Below, one piece after another: positions 1 to 10,803 of a stretch of 64,000 nucleotides of DNA. The DNA comes from Bimuria novae-zelandiae CBS 107.79 (Eukaryota > Ascomycota > Dothideomycetes > Pleosporales > Didymosphaeriaceae), in contig ML976662.1 in NCBI GenBank assembly GCA_010015655.1, positions 82,255 through 146,254 of the forward strand, written 5' to 3'. The notes beneath the pieces were generated by a model. The model did no database searches. It was given only the letters and a program-made list of their open reading frames with translations, and had not been told where the DNA came from. Both the position numbers and the translations under genes were made by a program. The number at the start of each line of letters is the position of its first letter. The first letter of the stretch is position 1.

Positions 1-652
1 TGCTGGAATAGAATGATGTGAAAAGAAGGGGAGGAGAATACTAAGGTAAGTTTATCGTTTGCTGGTGCCTGATACGTATGAGGCATGGTATGAATCGACG
101 AAATAAGCGCACTTCATCCGAAGCGGTTTAGACCATCTACCATCCTAGGCTAATCATCCACCTTTGTGTTGCTTATGCTAAGGAAGTCACTGTTCTTCTT
201 GTAAAGGTGAAAGCGGACGGTGATGTGGACATGATTCACTCATTTATTCCTCATGACGAACAATAGGACCAGCCGTGGACCCACAGGTATTCACAACTGC
301 GGGCGTTGACTCACTCCGGGTTACACTGAATGGTGTCTCCCACCGTTACCAGTCCGGCTCCTTTGCACAGAAAAATGTTATAAGACTCGCCAGGATCTGT
401 ACGAGACATGAACGTCCCGGCTTCTCCACTACAGGTGTGACAACTACACGCTTTCTGCAACTGCCTGTCTTAAGAAGCTCGTCAAGGACTTGTATCGGAA
501 TCGAGTCCTCCTGGTCTGCGCTGCCCGGGGTCCAGCCTTTGGCGTAGAGTATGTTGTGTTCCTTCTAAGACAACCACCGCGGCGGTGCTGTGTCGCAAAT
601 GAAGTCAGCCTTAGACTTCAAAATGTGATACTCTGTTGCTTATGTGTTTCCC
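1..652. other. left-edge intergenic, no gene recognised
   Basis: Only short overlapping open frames without family signatures are present, for example 275-547 and 490-732 on the plus strand. No tRNA, repeat or transposon end was recognised. It is probably the 3' flank of the minus-strand gene that ends at 653, plus intergenic DNA. Confidence 0.5.
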
Positions 653-1603
653 TCATCCTCCGGCGGTTGGAAGCCCTGGTGTGCCATTTGCACCATGGTT
701 CGCCTGTCCATTCATATGGAAGATCTTCCTGACCGAGTCCACGCCTTTCTGTAAATGCGGATGATGTGCAAGAAAAGGCTCCCCGTGGACAGCCGTAAGA
801 GCAGCGCGCCTCTTGCCCGCCAGCGGGTCTAGTGTTGCGGCCTTTGGAGGCCACTCACCGTTCTCCTTCCAGCCCACGACCAGCGCCTTCGTCATGTCGG
901 AGAGATTTATGGGAACGGCGGGCGTGCGTGACGACACAACGATCTTGTTGAAGATGTCCGAGTACGCTTTGGGCGAGATGGACTTGCGAATAGCATTGTC
1001 GAGTAGGAGCGGTGGTGCAACCGGCACGAGTGTCTCGTCGGAAGTATTGTTGTCGACGGGGCGTGGCGCGTCGTCGTCGTGGGGAGCGGGAGCAGACGTC
1101 TGGGAATCGACGGTCACTGGAGTCGGCGCATTGGACGACGATACGTCAGCGAGATCAGACGACGTCCGTTCCGTGTCGGCCGTCTGTGCATCGGGTTGAG
1201 CCTGTGCAGTGCGTCCTGTAGCGCCATATTTCCTAACGCTCGCAACGCCCGTCCATGCGTCCCGTCGCTCCACAAACAAGCGCAGCCCCTCGTTCACCCG
1301 CATCTCCTCCTCCAGCGCAAGATACCGCTTCCTCGTCCGGCGCTGCGCCTTGAGTTCCACGGCATTGCCGACGCTATCCGGGTCGTCGAACCTGTACGGG
1401 TCGCTGCTGTCGGCGGCGCCTTCCGCTTCGCTTTCTGAGGGTGACGAGTCTCCGTAGTACCGCTCGCGGAACGAAGTCACGCCGCGCACCTCGTCGTCCG
1501 ACTGCGACCAGACGTCGGGCACGTCGGGCCAGTTCCAGTCATTACGCACGCGCTCTTCGAGGAACCGCCGGGCTGCCCGAGAAGCCGACTGGTTGTTCTC
1601 CAT
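653..1603 (-). CDS. DUF4050 / Gag1-like clamp domain protein
   Basis: A 316-aa protein from the ATG at 1603. The open frame continues upstream to 1657, but its first codon there is TTG, so the ATG before ENNQSASRAARRF is the earliest usable start in this exon; an additional 5' exon is possible. Two motifs recall the fungal DUF4050 family (now called Gag1-like clamp): RNDWNWPDVPDV at residues 20-31 and GWKENGEWPPK at about 244-254, followed by a DPLAGKR segment. The middle, about residues 100-200, is acidic and Ser/Thr/Ala/Pro-rich and probably disordered. The biochemical role of the family is poorly known; nuclear or signalling roles have been suggested in fission yeast, so no function is assigned. 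It lies downstream of the GH63 gene on the same strand. The family call rests on remembered motifs and is moderately sure. Confidence 0.62.
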   Translation of the reverse strand: MENNQSASRAARRFLEERVRNDWNWPDVPDVWSQSDDEVRGVTSFRERYYGDSSPSESEAEGAADSSDPYRFDDPDSVGNAVELKAQRRTRKRYLALEEEMRVNEGLRLFVERRDAWTGVASVRKYGATGRTAQAQPDAQTADTERTSSDLADVSSSNAPTPVTVDSQTSAPAPHDDDAPRPVDNNTSDETLVPVAPPLLLDNAIRKSISPKAYSDIFNKIVVSSRTPAVPINLSDMTKALVVGWKENGEWPPKAATLDPLAGKRRAALTAVHGEPFLAHHPHLQKGVDSVRKIFHMNGQANHGANGTPGLPTAGG

Positions 1604-2245
1604 CTTGTCGATGCCGTCCCGCCGAGCTAGCGAGTGCAAGTATCGAATGTCAGCCAAAGATGTTTGGCAAGAATAAAACAGACCGTGATCCAGGATTTGC
1701 CGTTAGCGAAAGTCGACTTTGCGGGGTCTGTCCTGTTGCTTGTAAAGTGGAGCCTGTGTGAGCTTGTGCGGTGGAGTGAGCCCTGTGGCGCTAAAGTAGT
1801 GACGTTGGTCTAGATGTTTGATCAGGAAGGCCGCGTGCACAGCCTGCAGTTGCACAGTGAATAAGCAGGCAGCATGACTCTCGTGTAAATTCACAGGCAG
1901 GTCGACGTGAAAAGAGTGCGTGACCCCAGGATAGGCAACACAACGACCAGTTACAAATATGTTTTGGTACTCTATAGCCGACTTCCAGCTTTGCGCCAAA
2001 GCATGCATTTCATGTCCCACCGTTCTGAAAGCATTCAACAGAGCCGAGCCGAGCCGAAATGTGCTCGTGCAGAAGAAAACTCCAAGCCACAGTATGAACA
2101 TGAAATTAAAAATAATAGTAGCGACGAGGCTGTCTAGGTCTTCTCTAGGTCATCGAAAGTCAACCACCATCCTTTGCAGAATGTCAAACTTTTGGACGCC
2201 AGTCCACCCATTCCCGCCCTCTTATTCGTGCGCTGAGCCACCACA
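1604..2245. other. intergenic between Gag1-like gene and GH63 gene
   Basis: This is the promoter side of the Gag1-like gene and the 3' flank of the GH63 gene. One minus-strand frame (1703-2101, 132 codons, ATG, hydrophobic N-terminus) is open, but shows no family motif and no supporting structure, so it is not called as a gene. No repeat was seen. Confidence 0.4.
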
Positions 2246-5200
2246 TTACTGCGAGAAGTATCCATCGCCGCCCTTCTTGCGACCATTAGGCTTCATCTCC
2301 AACGTGCCGTCCAGGCTTGCTTCGAACTCTTCACCGTCGATTCCGTCCGACTCGCCACTCTTGATTCTCGTCAGCTGGTCACTGACGTAGTTGGCGACAT
2401 GCTCGTCAATTTCCTGCTTCCGTCGGAGTGCGTCTGCGTTGAGATAACCAATCGAATTCGTGCGATTGAGTGATGCCCTTTCAGGCTCCGCCTCGTCGCC
2501 GTTGGTCGATGTTTCCCAATCGCTGCGGAAGCCGATACTACGGCTAGTGGATGAGCGGCGGAGGTGGTAAGGTTTCTTGGGCTTGCCCGACGTGTTCCAA
2601 ATGTCATCGAAGTAGTGTGCAGCTGCACCAGTTGGCGTGCGTGGTGTCTGCGGAAGGCGGCAGGTCATGCTGGAACAGGTCAGCACCTTGGAAAAGGAAG
2701 AGAAGAGAAAGAATGCTTACCCAGTGTCGTGAATCATCTTCGCAATCAAGCCAGTCCAACCACACTGGTGAGTCGCGCCCAGTCCGCGACCCGTGTCGCC
2801 GTCGAAGAACTCGTGGAACCACAGATAATCTTTCCAGTTGGGGTCGAAATCAAGCATCTCATTGCCGTCGTTGATGGCTCTCCTGCCTTCATCATTGCGA
2901 GCGAACAGATGTTGAAGGCGATGCTGCAACTCCTCGGCAACGTGGCCTAGGTGCATATAATCGCCAGATCCAGTAGGGCACTCGACCTTCAACTTATTGC
3001 CGTAGTACAAGTAGAATCGCTGACAAGACTCGATGAGAAGGCAATTGACTGCCATCCAGATCGGCCCACGCCAGTTGCTGTTGCCGCCGAAAAGTCCGCT
3101 GTCTGAGTCACCTGGGAGATAGGCGACTTCGTAGCGTTGGCCGTTGACATCCATGGAATATGGATGGTCCTTGTGGTATTTGGACAAAGAGCGAATGCCG
3201 TGCTCCGCCAAAAATTCGCTCTCGTCCAACATTTTCTGCATGATCCTCTTCAGGCGGTCTTCGTTCACGAGAGATAGAAGGAGACGGTCACCCTCGCCAC
3301 GCTTCTTCATTGAGGCAATGTTGCGATCTGCAGTTTCCTTCCGGTTGTTGATGAACCAGTTCAGTCTCCTTTTGAAACTGGGAAATTGATTGATGACCTC
3401 GGGCTCGAGCGTCAAGGTGGAGTAAAGAGGAATCAGACCGACCAGAGATCGCACCGGCATTTGATGGCTCCAAGGCCCACCCCACGAGATTGCATCGTAG
3501 TAAAAACCATCTTCCTCGTTCCAGAGTGGCTTTGCTTCACCTCCAGAGCGATACTGCATCGCATCGCTGATCATGATGAAGTGTTCGAAGAATTTGGAGG
3601 CCATGTCTTCATAGATGCGGCGACGCTTGGCAAGCTCAAGACAGATATTGAGCATATTGAGGCAATAGAAGCCCATCCATCCCGTGCTGTCTGCTTGCTC
3701 GAGCACGCCGCCCGTGGGCAGCGGGTCAGATCGGTTGAAAACACCGATATTGTCGAGACCAAGGAAACCGCCTTCGAAAATGTTCTTGCCCTCCGCGTCC
3801 TTGCGGTTTACCCACCACGTGAAATTGAGCAGAAGCTTCTGAAACACTCGTTCCAGACAGTCGAAGTCTTCGCGGCCGTACATTTTGCGCTCTATCTTGA
3901 ACACTCTGAACAACGACCAGGCGTGAACCGGGGGATTCACATCGCCGAAATTCCATTCGTAGGCGGGCAATTGACCGTTGGGATGCATGTACCATTCACG
4001 AGTGAACAGATCCAGCTGCTTCTTGGCGAAGTCGGGATCGATCATCGCAAGAGGGAGGCAATGGAAAGCACTGTCCCATGCGGCAAAGAATGGATACTCC
4101 CATGAATCGGGCATGGACAGAATGTCGTCCAGGTACATGTGCTTCCACTCCTTGTTTCGTATAGCCTTCCGACCTGGAGGTGGTGGTGGCATTCCTGGAT
4201 CGCCGTTCGCCCACTGGTCCCAAATGAAATGGTAATATTGCTTGCACCAAAGCATGCCAGAAAGAGCTTGGCGCTGGATGTTTCGGAGATCGTCTGCCAT
4301 CGGAAGTGGGCTGATTCGGTAGTAGAACTCATCTGCCTCGGCGCGACGCTGCTCCATGATATCATCGAAAAGCTCTTCGTCGATATAACCATCGTAGCGC
4401 TGAGAAAAGCGGAAACGGACTACGGCACACTCTCCCGGAGGGACGCCGTCCCCTTCGTCGAACGCATACCACGCAGCAGCTTTGGTACCGACATTCTCAG
4501 GGTTCACGGCATCTTTCTCGTCGTCCACGATGCGGCGGTGGATGCCATCCTTCACGTACGGCGTTCGGTTCTCGCCACCCCAAAGACCCTTGTAGTTGGT
4601 TTCGTTCTCCGTGAACAGGAGCTCTGGGAGAACATCGTCGCCACTCGGCCCAGTCCCGGGAGAAGGCGATAGCTGGAAATATCGATCACCTAGCTTCCAG
4701 TGCTTGGAGTATGCCGTGGTTTCTCCGAGCTTCTGAATGGACGGTCGCTTCTCGGGCCCTTCGTACCCCCAAGACCAAGTGTTACGAAACCAGATGTGTG
4801 GCACGATGTGCAGAGGCGCAGCTTCAGGTCCGCGGTTGTATGCCGTGACACGGCATAAAATCTCCTCGGGATTGTCAGCCTCCTTGGCGGTTTCGATGAA
4901 TATATCCCAGTAGCGATTATCGTCAAATACGCCCGTGTCGACCATGTTGTATTCGCGCTCAAGCCTGCTACGCTTCGCGTTTTCCTTGATAAGATCTTCG
5001 TACGGGAACTTGCGTTGAGGGTACTTGTATAGGTATTTCGTGTACGAATGCTGATGCCCGTTAGTATTGGTAGGTAAAGAATTGGCAACGACGTACCGTC
5101 GGAGTGTTGTCCAGGTGGAAATGGCATTCCTTCAGTGATTCTCCGTGGTTGCCCTGTGGATTCGACAATCCGAACAAGCGTTCCTTGAGAAAGTCACTGC

Positions 5201-5667
5201 CTCCAGTCAGCAACCGCCCGACCAACAATCCAAATTGACTCACTCTTTCTCGTTCCAGAAAGAGAAGGCGATGTTCTGTAGACCGTGCGAGTCAGATATG
5301 CCAGCAATGCCGTCTTCGCCCCATCGAAATGCGCGTGAGCGTGCCATATCGTGTGTGAAATCTACGCCTGTCAGCCAATGTCGCGCCTCAAACTCGGTTG
5401 CGCTTACGGCTCCATGCGTCGCCATCGTGTCTGTGGTCTTGTTAGCAGAGGACAACAGCAGCGTCAATTAGACTCACGAGTAGTCTTCGCGAACTGCACA
5501 ATGTTAGGCGTGGTTACTTGGACTGCATAGGTAATAGACTGACCAGTGGCCCACTGCCTCTCAGCAAGATAGGTGCCCCATTTCTTCCAGTAGGCCGTGC
5601 GCTCGCGATCCTGCTTGAGGCGCTTCTCCTCTTCGCAGAGATACACTTGATTCTCAACGAGAACCAT
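2246..5667 (-). CDS. GH63-type glucosidase (bacterial-like), 7 exons
   Basis: The model joins seven exons: 5667-5544, 5493-5478, 5430-5408, 5367-5244, 5196-5097, 5050-2721 and 2669-2246, giving 1046 aa with every junction in phase. The joined N-terminus reads ERQWATVREDYS, then [17 protein letters not shown], then [12 protein letters not shown]. This is the block typical of bacterial-type GH63 glucosidases (YgjK/mannosylglycerate-hydrolase-like group) and is what fixes the tiny exons. Further family blocks are [30 protein letters not shown] (about 165), NTWSWGYEG, and [19 protein letters not shown] (about 450-470), which probably carries one catalytic acid. [17 protein letters not shown] follows. 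The toroidal domain runs to [14 protein letters not shown], and the last exon adds about 140 mostly polar residues. No signal peptide is evident, so a cytosolic enzyme acting on glucosides is likely; the true substrate is unknown. Confidence 0.85.
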
Positions 5668-6784
5668 GGCAGCTGTAACAGCCCTTACGGTGGGTGCAGA
5701 CGGGTGTCGAGCGAATGTCTGGTGGTATAGCGAAGAAAGTCACTTTCGCTAGCGGAATATAGCGGTCAACAGGTACTTAGACACACATGAATAGAAGATG
5801 CAAAGGAATGATCAAACTGAAAGACGCCTGTGATTGCTGATATAGGAGGTGCGGAGGCTGAAGGTCGGCGGGTGGAGGAGTGGAAGAGAGGTAAACACGC
5901 AGGCAGCGTTGGTTTGTTGGTTTCGCGGAGCGCGCCTTCTCACGAAGCATGCAGGAAGCTGCGATTGATGTAATTTGCGGCTCGTGCAGCGCGGCTTATC
6001 AAAATGGGGGTCGGCTCCGCCCGTTGCAATGGCTCTAGCACCGTTTCACGGCCCACCAGATGGCTCGAAGCGGTGCAGGCTCCCGTCAGACCAGAGCGTT
6101 TGTTCAAACTCTGTGAAAGACTTTGGTGTTCACGCTGCAAGCTTCGCTAAGCAATACCGCAGGTGTACTCAATGCACGTTATGCGCAGCAATTCCGGGTA
6201 CCGAAACGCTCTGCGCCGGGGATTTTTTTAGCAACCACCAAGACTTCGAGGCTTCCTCAACAAGGCAATGCGGGAAGCTGGGGCACGTGGAGGATCGGCG
6301 ATCGGAAAGCGGGACCAATCATGAACCATGCGCTTTCTGAGAGCATGGGCAATGGACCAGACCGCAGAGGACCTAAATCATTATCATCGCCATGATATTT
6401 GCTTATTTGTGGATGTCCTTTGTGCATGCATATGTGAACTTGAACTGCAATGCCACTGAACGATCGCTTGTCCAAGACACATATACACCATGCTTCCCAC
6501 CTCAGTGACCATGACCAGGTCGTCCTGTGGAGCGCGTGGGTTGCCCCAGCGGGGTGTGGTGAGTCCTGGCAGCATTGATAATTACTACGTGATTCTCTGG
6601 AACACAAGCAGTTGAAAAGACCATGAAACGCAAACTCCGACACGCGTAGCTTGACAAGTCCCAACCTTGGAAGAGCGACGATGACGTCACGCGCTTGTTT
6701 TCTCGCCGGGCGTGGCACGACTCACCTGGGCGTAGTTTGGGAAACCCCAAAATAAACGTTAACAACAAGTATGTATCCAAATGT
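5668..6784. other. intergenic 5' of GH63 gene
   Basis: No coding frame with family features was found. The 5' region of the GH63 gene is here. A 30-bp segment at 6521-6550 recurs at 46820-46849 with three transition differences (see that repeat entry). Composition is normal until about 6785, where it turns sharply AT-rich. Confidence 0.5.
6521..6550. repeat. short dispersed repeat, copy 1 (copy 2 at 46820-46849)
   Basis: The 30-bp segment starting cgtcctgtgg and ending ccccagc matches 46820-46849 at 27 of 30 positions. All three differences are A/G transitions. Flanks are not convincingly alignable by eye. It may be a remnant of a dispersed element. Confidence 0.4.
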
Positions 6785-7960
6785 TAATTACATACTATTA
6801 GGGATGTGCCGATACGGGATTTGGTGACTAATACGTGGATATATCGTATCTCGTATAATACGGGATATCCCGTATATTAGTAACGTCCTTGGCAGTCCGC
6901 TAAAATTCTGAAAAAGCCTAGCTTTACTAGTATAAACTAGACTTTTTAGAATAGCGTTTAGCATAATTAGTCAGATAAGGGAAATTAAATAGAGGCTATA
7001 ACTTACTTTAAAAAGTAAGGAAGTGTAATTTTATAAAAATTAAAATTTACACGCTAATAGTATAGAATAGTAATAAAATAAGGTATTAGGATAATAGCTA
7101 TAAGAGGGGGGATAGTATTATAATTATAAACCTTATAAAAATAAAAGGACTAGATAATTATACTAAGGAAGTAATTATTAGTAAAATAATTAGGTTAGAG
7201 AAATATAAGAAAGCGCGGGGTAGCTTAGGTTAGTAGTTACGTAATAAAGTCCTATATAAGCGAGAAGTCATATATAAAGGTTAGGACTATAATAAGTTCC
7301 AAAGACTACCTCTAAATAAAAGGTCTTAGCGGGACTATAATAATAATTTAGATAATAAGCAAGGGATAGGATAAAAGGTATATAGTCTAATAGTTTCTTT
7401 ATACTCTTTTTACTCCTTGTAATTAACTCTTTTTTAATACTACGAGTACATTTTATATAATAAATTAGTAAATCTCTTAGTTAGTTATCCTATAGTTTAT
7501 TATAGGATTAGATTACTTATAAACCTACCTTATTATTATCCCTAGCTCTTAACTACTAAATATCTATAAGGTGCTTTATCTTTAACCTATCCTCCCCTAA
7601 CCTAGAACAGGCTTAGGTACGTACAGCCCCTTGTAATAATAGGTATCCTTATTAAGTATACCGTACACCTAACCTCTCTCCTCTACGCGTCTATACTACG
7701 TGCTTATTATAATAGGATTCTTATACTTTACGCACTATAAATAGAACTTATAATTTTACTTTATTTATAGTTCTAGCTAGTAGTTAATAAAGCGAGACAC
7801 CTACTTCTAGCTAACTAACTATAAAGAAAGGATCTAGCCACGCGCAGTAAGTAAATTATCTACTATATATTATATATTAATAATTTAGGGTAGAAATCTT
7901 TATTAATTAAGGTCTAGGATTTACTCTACTAGAACGTGCTCCTTTATAAGGTGTAGCTTT
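6785..7960. repeat. AT-rich RIP-like transposon relic with hAT-like end
   Basis: Composition changes abruptly to very AT-rich DNA dense in TA dinucleotides and stop codons in all frames; no open frame of note exists. At the left edge, about 6801, the sequence tagggatgtgccgatacggg resembles hAT-type termini, which often begin T/CAGGGATG followed by CGGATACGG-like motifs. It is followed by reiterated cgtat/atacgggatatcccgtat palindromic subterminal motifs up to about 6885. I did not find the matching right terminus. Inference: an old DNA transposon copy, heavily mutated by C-to-T changes as expected for RIP in ascomycetes. Confidence 0.6.
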
Positions 7961-8016
7961 TGTTTTTAAGCGTTGGTCTGCGCCTAAGGGAGGATACCTT
8001 TAACGTGTTGGCGGCA

Positions 8017-8141
8017 TAGTTGTTAACAATTAAGCGATCTCTAGATTGATTGCCTAACTAAACGCTAAAAGACCACAGAGAGGTCTGTGTTAGACCTGAT
8101 CCAGTAATCAATCTGCCTATCGCTTGATTGTTGACAACTCT
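8017..8141. repeat. palindromic MITE, copy A
   Basis: About 125 bp with terminal inverted repeats of roughly 35-40 bp: left arm from agttgttaacaattaagcg, right arm ending cgcttgattgttgacaact. It is the same element as 8923-9050, with copy A more diverged by C-to-T/G-to-A changes in its left arm. There is no coding capacity. The target duplication is not clear by eye. Confidence 0.7.
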
Positions 8142-8376
8142 GGTCGGCGGAGAGTCGTACGTGGCACGCTGTACAGAGTAGCAGCCCTTTAAGTACTTGT
8201 TATCTGTCCAGATCGAATTGCCTGGGTTGATAGAGCAAGTCTACCTTCTTTTCGGACCTTTTGAATCGCTTGGGTGGGCGGCATAGTAGGTTCTGTGGAG
8301 AGACGCGTTGCGATTTTGGTGGGGCTGGCCACTGAGTGATCCTAGCCACTGAGTATCCAGACACGTTACCTAGGTA

Positions 8377-8704
8377 CAAAGGGTAAGCTCAAGAAGTTCG
8401 TCCGTCACGTGACGCGCTATAACCCCTAAGCGAAGTGGTCCGAGCGCCTTTGTACGCGTAGCAGGATGACGAGGATATGAGGCAGTATATGAGCGAAAAG
8501 CTTCACCCAACCTACTTTCTGCATGTTGCAAAGCTCTGCGAGCAAGCTGGTGGCCAGAACAACTTTACAGCATAACAAGAATATCTTATTCTGGTGTATT
8601 TGCTCCTATTTTTGATAAAAACAAGATGCGTGACTTTCGGTGTTGCTACCCCTGCAAGAATCCCTGCAGCGCGTGACGGACGAACTTCTTGAGCTTACCT
8701 GTTG
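8377..8704 (-). mobile_element. internally deleted Tc1/mariner element (non-autonomous)
   Basis: A 328-bp element flanked by TA (8375-8376 and 8705-8706). Its inverted termini start caaagggtaagctcaagaag on the left; the right end is the reverse complement with a few changes. The interior right part aligns with 32650-32860 in the 32.6-34.36 kb transposon: the segment around tgcaggggtagcaac and the transposase 3' end are shared. The 5' and central transposase are deleted. Flanks are palindromic around cctaggta on both sides. Confidence 0.8.
8462..8575 (+). pseudogene. remnant of Tc1/mariner transposase C-terminus
   Basis: Thirty-seven codons ending in TAA encode MRQYMSEKLHPTYF, then HVAKLCEQAGGQNNFTA. 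This is nearly identical to the C-terminus of the transposase at 32745 (YMAEKLHPTYFMRVAELCED). The codon before it is TAG where the intact copy has TGG, consistent with a G-to-A change. All upstream coding sequence is missing, so it cannot be functional. Confidence 0.8.
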
Positions 8705-8922
8705 TACCTAGGTATCAATAAGAACACGTGCAACCTTGAATTTAGCAAACGCCACTCACCCATGCGGCTCTTCTCGCCTCACATGCAAAATGTGTATAAC
8801 GTCACGCTGATAATGTCACTTCGCACGAATTCAAATAGTATCTCGCTTACGACCATATCGCCCCATTCAAACCCTCTGTTTGTCTCCGCCATCATGGAAA
8901 CTTATGCTTGGCTTTCTTCCTC

Positions 8923-9050
8923 CAGAGTTGGCAACAATCAAGCGATAGGTAGATTGATTACCAGATTAAAACTGGCACGGACCTGAGGGTGATCTTTCAA
9001 CGCTTAACATAGTACTCAATCTGCCTATCGCTTGCTTGTTGCCAACTCTG
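8923..9050. repeat. palindromic MITE, copy B, abutting P450 start
   Basis: A 128-bp element with near-perfect inverted termini of about 38 bp: cagagttggcaacaatcaag on the left and its complement ending gttgccaactctg on the right, with a less conserved centre. It matches copy A at 8017-8141. It ends 26 bp before the ATG of the P450 gene, so it lies within that gene's promoter or 5' leader. Confidence 0.75.
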
Positions 9051-9076
9051 TCGTCCTCTGTTTTCTTCGCGACTTC

Positions 9077-10803
9077 ATGGATTCTCTTCTGCATTCCCCC
9101 TCTCTTCTTCTCGCACTCCTCGTAGCATGCCTTTACATAACCATTGGCGGCATCTACCGTCTGTATTACAGCCCCATTGCACAATATCCCGGGCCTTGGT
9201 TAGCGGCATTGACTTTCTGGTATGAGTTCTATTACGATGTTGTGTGCAAGGGACGATATTCATGGAAGATTCAAGAGTTGCATCAGAAATATGGTGAGAT
9301 AACTTCCCCAACTTCAGAGTTAGCGATGACTAATATCGGGTAGGACCGGTAGTGCGGATAAATCCCAAGGAACTGCATGTGGCGGATCCAGCATTCTACG
9401 ACTCAGTATATGTTGGACCAGGGAGAAGAACGGAGAAATGGGAGTATTCGGCGCGCATGTTTGGCACCACCTCGGCTGCTGTGGGAACTATAGGACATGA
9501 ATTGCATCGCGTAAGAAGAGGGGCCTTGAACGGTTTCTTCTCGAAACGCGCTGTGGCAAACCCAGCAACTTCTATCCAGCAGGTTGTTGACCACGGTTGC
9601 AAGTTGTTAAGGTCTAGAGGAGTAGACGACCGGGTGCTGAACCTGCGCAGTTTCTTTGCTGCGTTTTCGGCTGATGTGATTGGTTTGGTGGCTTTTGGAA
9701 GTAATTACAAATTACTGGAAAGGGAAGATTTCGAGCCTGGGTGGCAGAAGCTCATGATGGTGAGTTCTGTTTGAGACCCCGATGCAATAATTGGGTAATT
9801 AACAGCATAGCAGGACCTAAGTCGCGGTACCCATCTCATGAAACAGCTCCCCTGGGCGTATCCACTCCTCAAGGTCATTCCTCAGCTAGTAGTCTCTTTG
9901 CTCCACCCGCCTGGCACGCGCCTCTTCAAAATCCGCAACGACATCAACCTCAAAATTGAACAGACGCGAAGATCCCTCAGCTCAAACAAGGCCGACGAGG
10001 AACACGGTATCCCCAGTAACAACCCCAAGCCAACCGCTCTCCACGCGCTCCTCACCTCCCCACTACCCGCCCCAGAACTCCAAACGCCCCGCCTCGAAGA
10101 CGAAGCCTTCACCCTCCTCGGCGCCGGAACCATAACCACGGCGCACACCCTCACAACAACCCTCTACCACGTCCTTGCCAACCCCTCGATCCAATCCGCC
10201 CTTGAGAAGGAACTAGACGACATGTATTTCAGCCTACCAGAAGAAAACCCCATCCCCTCCTTAACGGACTTCGAACACTTACCCTACCTCCAAGCCACCA
10301 TCGCAGAAGGTCTCCGCCTCAGCTTCGGCGTCTCCCACCGTCTACCCCGCATCTCCCCCGACACGGCTCTACACTACTCTGGCACCTCCAGCCACGACGG
10401 GAAAAAATACGTGTACACGATCCCTCCGGGTGTCCCTATCAGCATGACGCCCATGTTCATGCACCTCGACCCGGACGTCTTTCCTTCGCCGCATACCTTC
10501 GAGCCACGACGATGGATACCTTCTAACGATACCGAGGACGAGACGGGGGCGCTAAAGCGGAGAAGAGCGTACCTGGTTCCGTTCAGCAAAGGTACGCGGT
10601 CGTGCGCGGGCATGTGGCTGGCATACGCGGAGCTGTATCTCATGATCGGAGCGCTGTTCGCCCCGGATGGCGTGGGGAGGCGGATGGAGCTGTTTGAAAC
10701 GAGCGTCGAGGATGTGGAGTGTGTGCATGACTTCTTCAACCCGTCTCCGAGACTGGATTCGAAAGGCGTAAGGGTAGTGTTAAAGGAGGCGTTGCTCTCA
10801 TAA
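9077..10803 (+). CDS. cytochrome P450 monooxygenase
   Basis: Three exons, 9077-9293, 9344-9759 and 9814-10803, give 540 aa with phases that fit. Both introns are 50-54 nt with GTGAG donors. Residues 5-25 form a hydrophobic membrane anchor, followed by the proline-rich hinge YYSPIAQYPGPWLAAL. The I-helix motif AGTITT is at 315-320. The K-helix ExxR is E376-G-L-R379, and the PERF-like segment is FEPRRW. The heme loop FSKGTRSCAG places the thiolate ligand at Cys475. All signature residues are present, so the enzyme looks intact and endoplasmic-reticulum bound. General resemblance is to fungal microsomal P450s often annotated as trichodiene-oxygenase-like, but the substrate is unknown and no biosynthetic cluster surrounds it. 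An upstream TTG/ATG-like extension into the MITE (9032) is open, but ATG 9077 gives the proper anchor. Confidence 0.9.

Noticed and set aside
3386..4105. 239-codon plus-strand open frame
   Set aside because: It lies fully antisense to the well-supported GH63 exon and has no family motif; it is a shadow of that gene.
9032..9076. N-terminal extension of P450 into the MITE
   Set aside because: The first codon is not ATG and the extension lies in repeat DNA; ATG 9077 gives a normal membrane-anchor start.
9077..10803. Secondary-metabolite gene cluster around the P450
   Set aside because: No polyketide synthase, NRPS, terpene synthase, or tailoring genes lie nearby; the neighbours are repeats, a tRNA and housekeeping genes.
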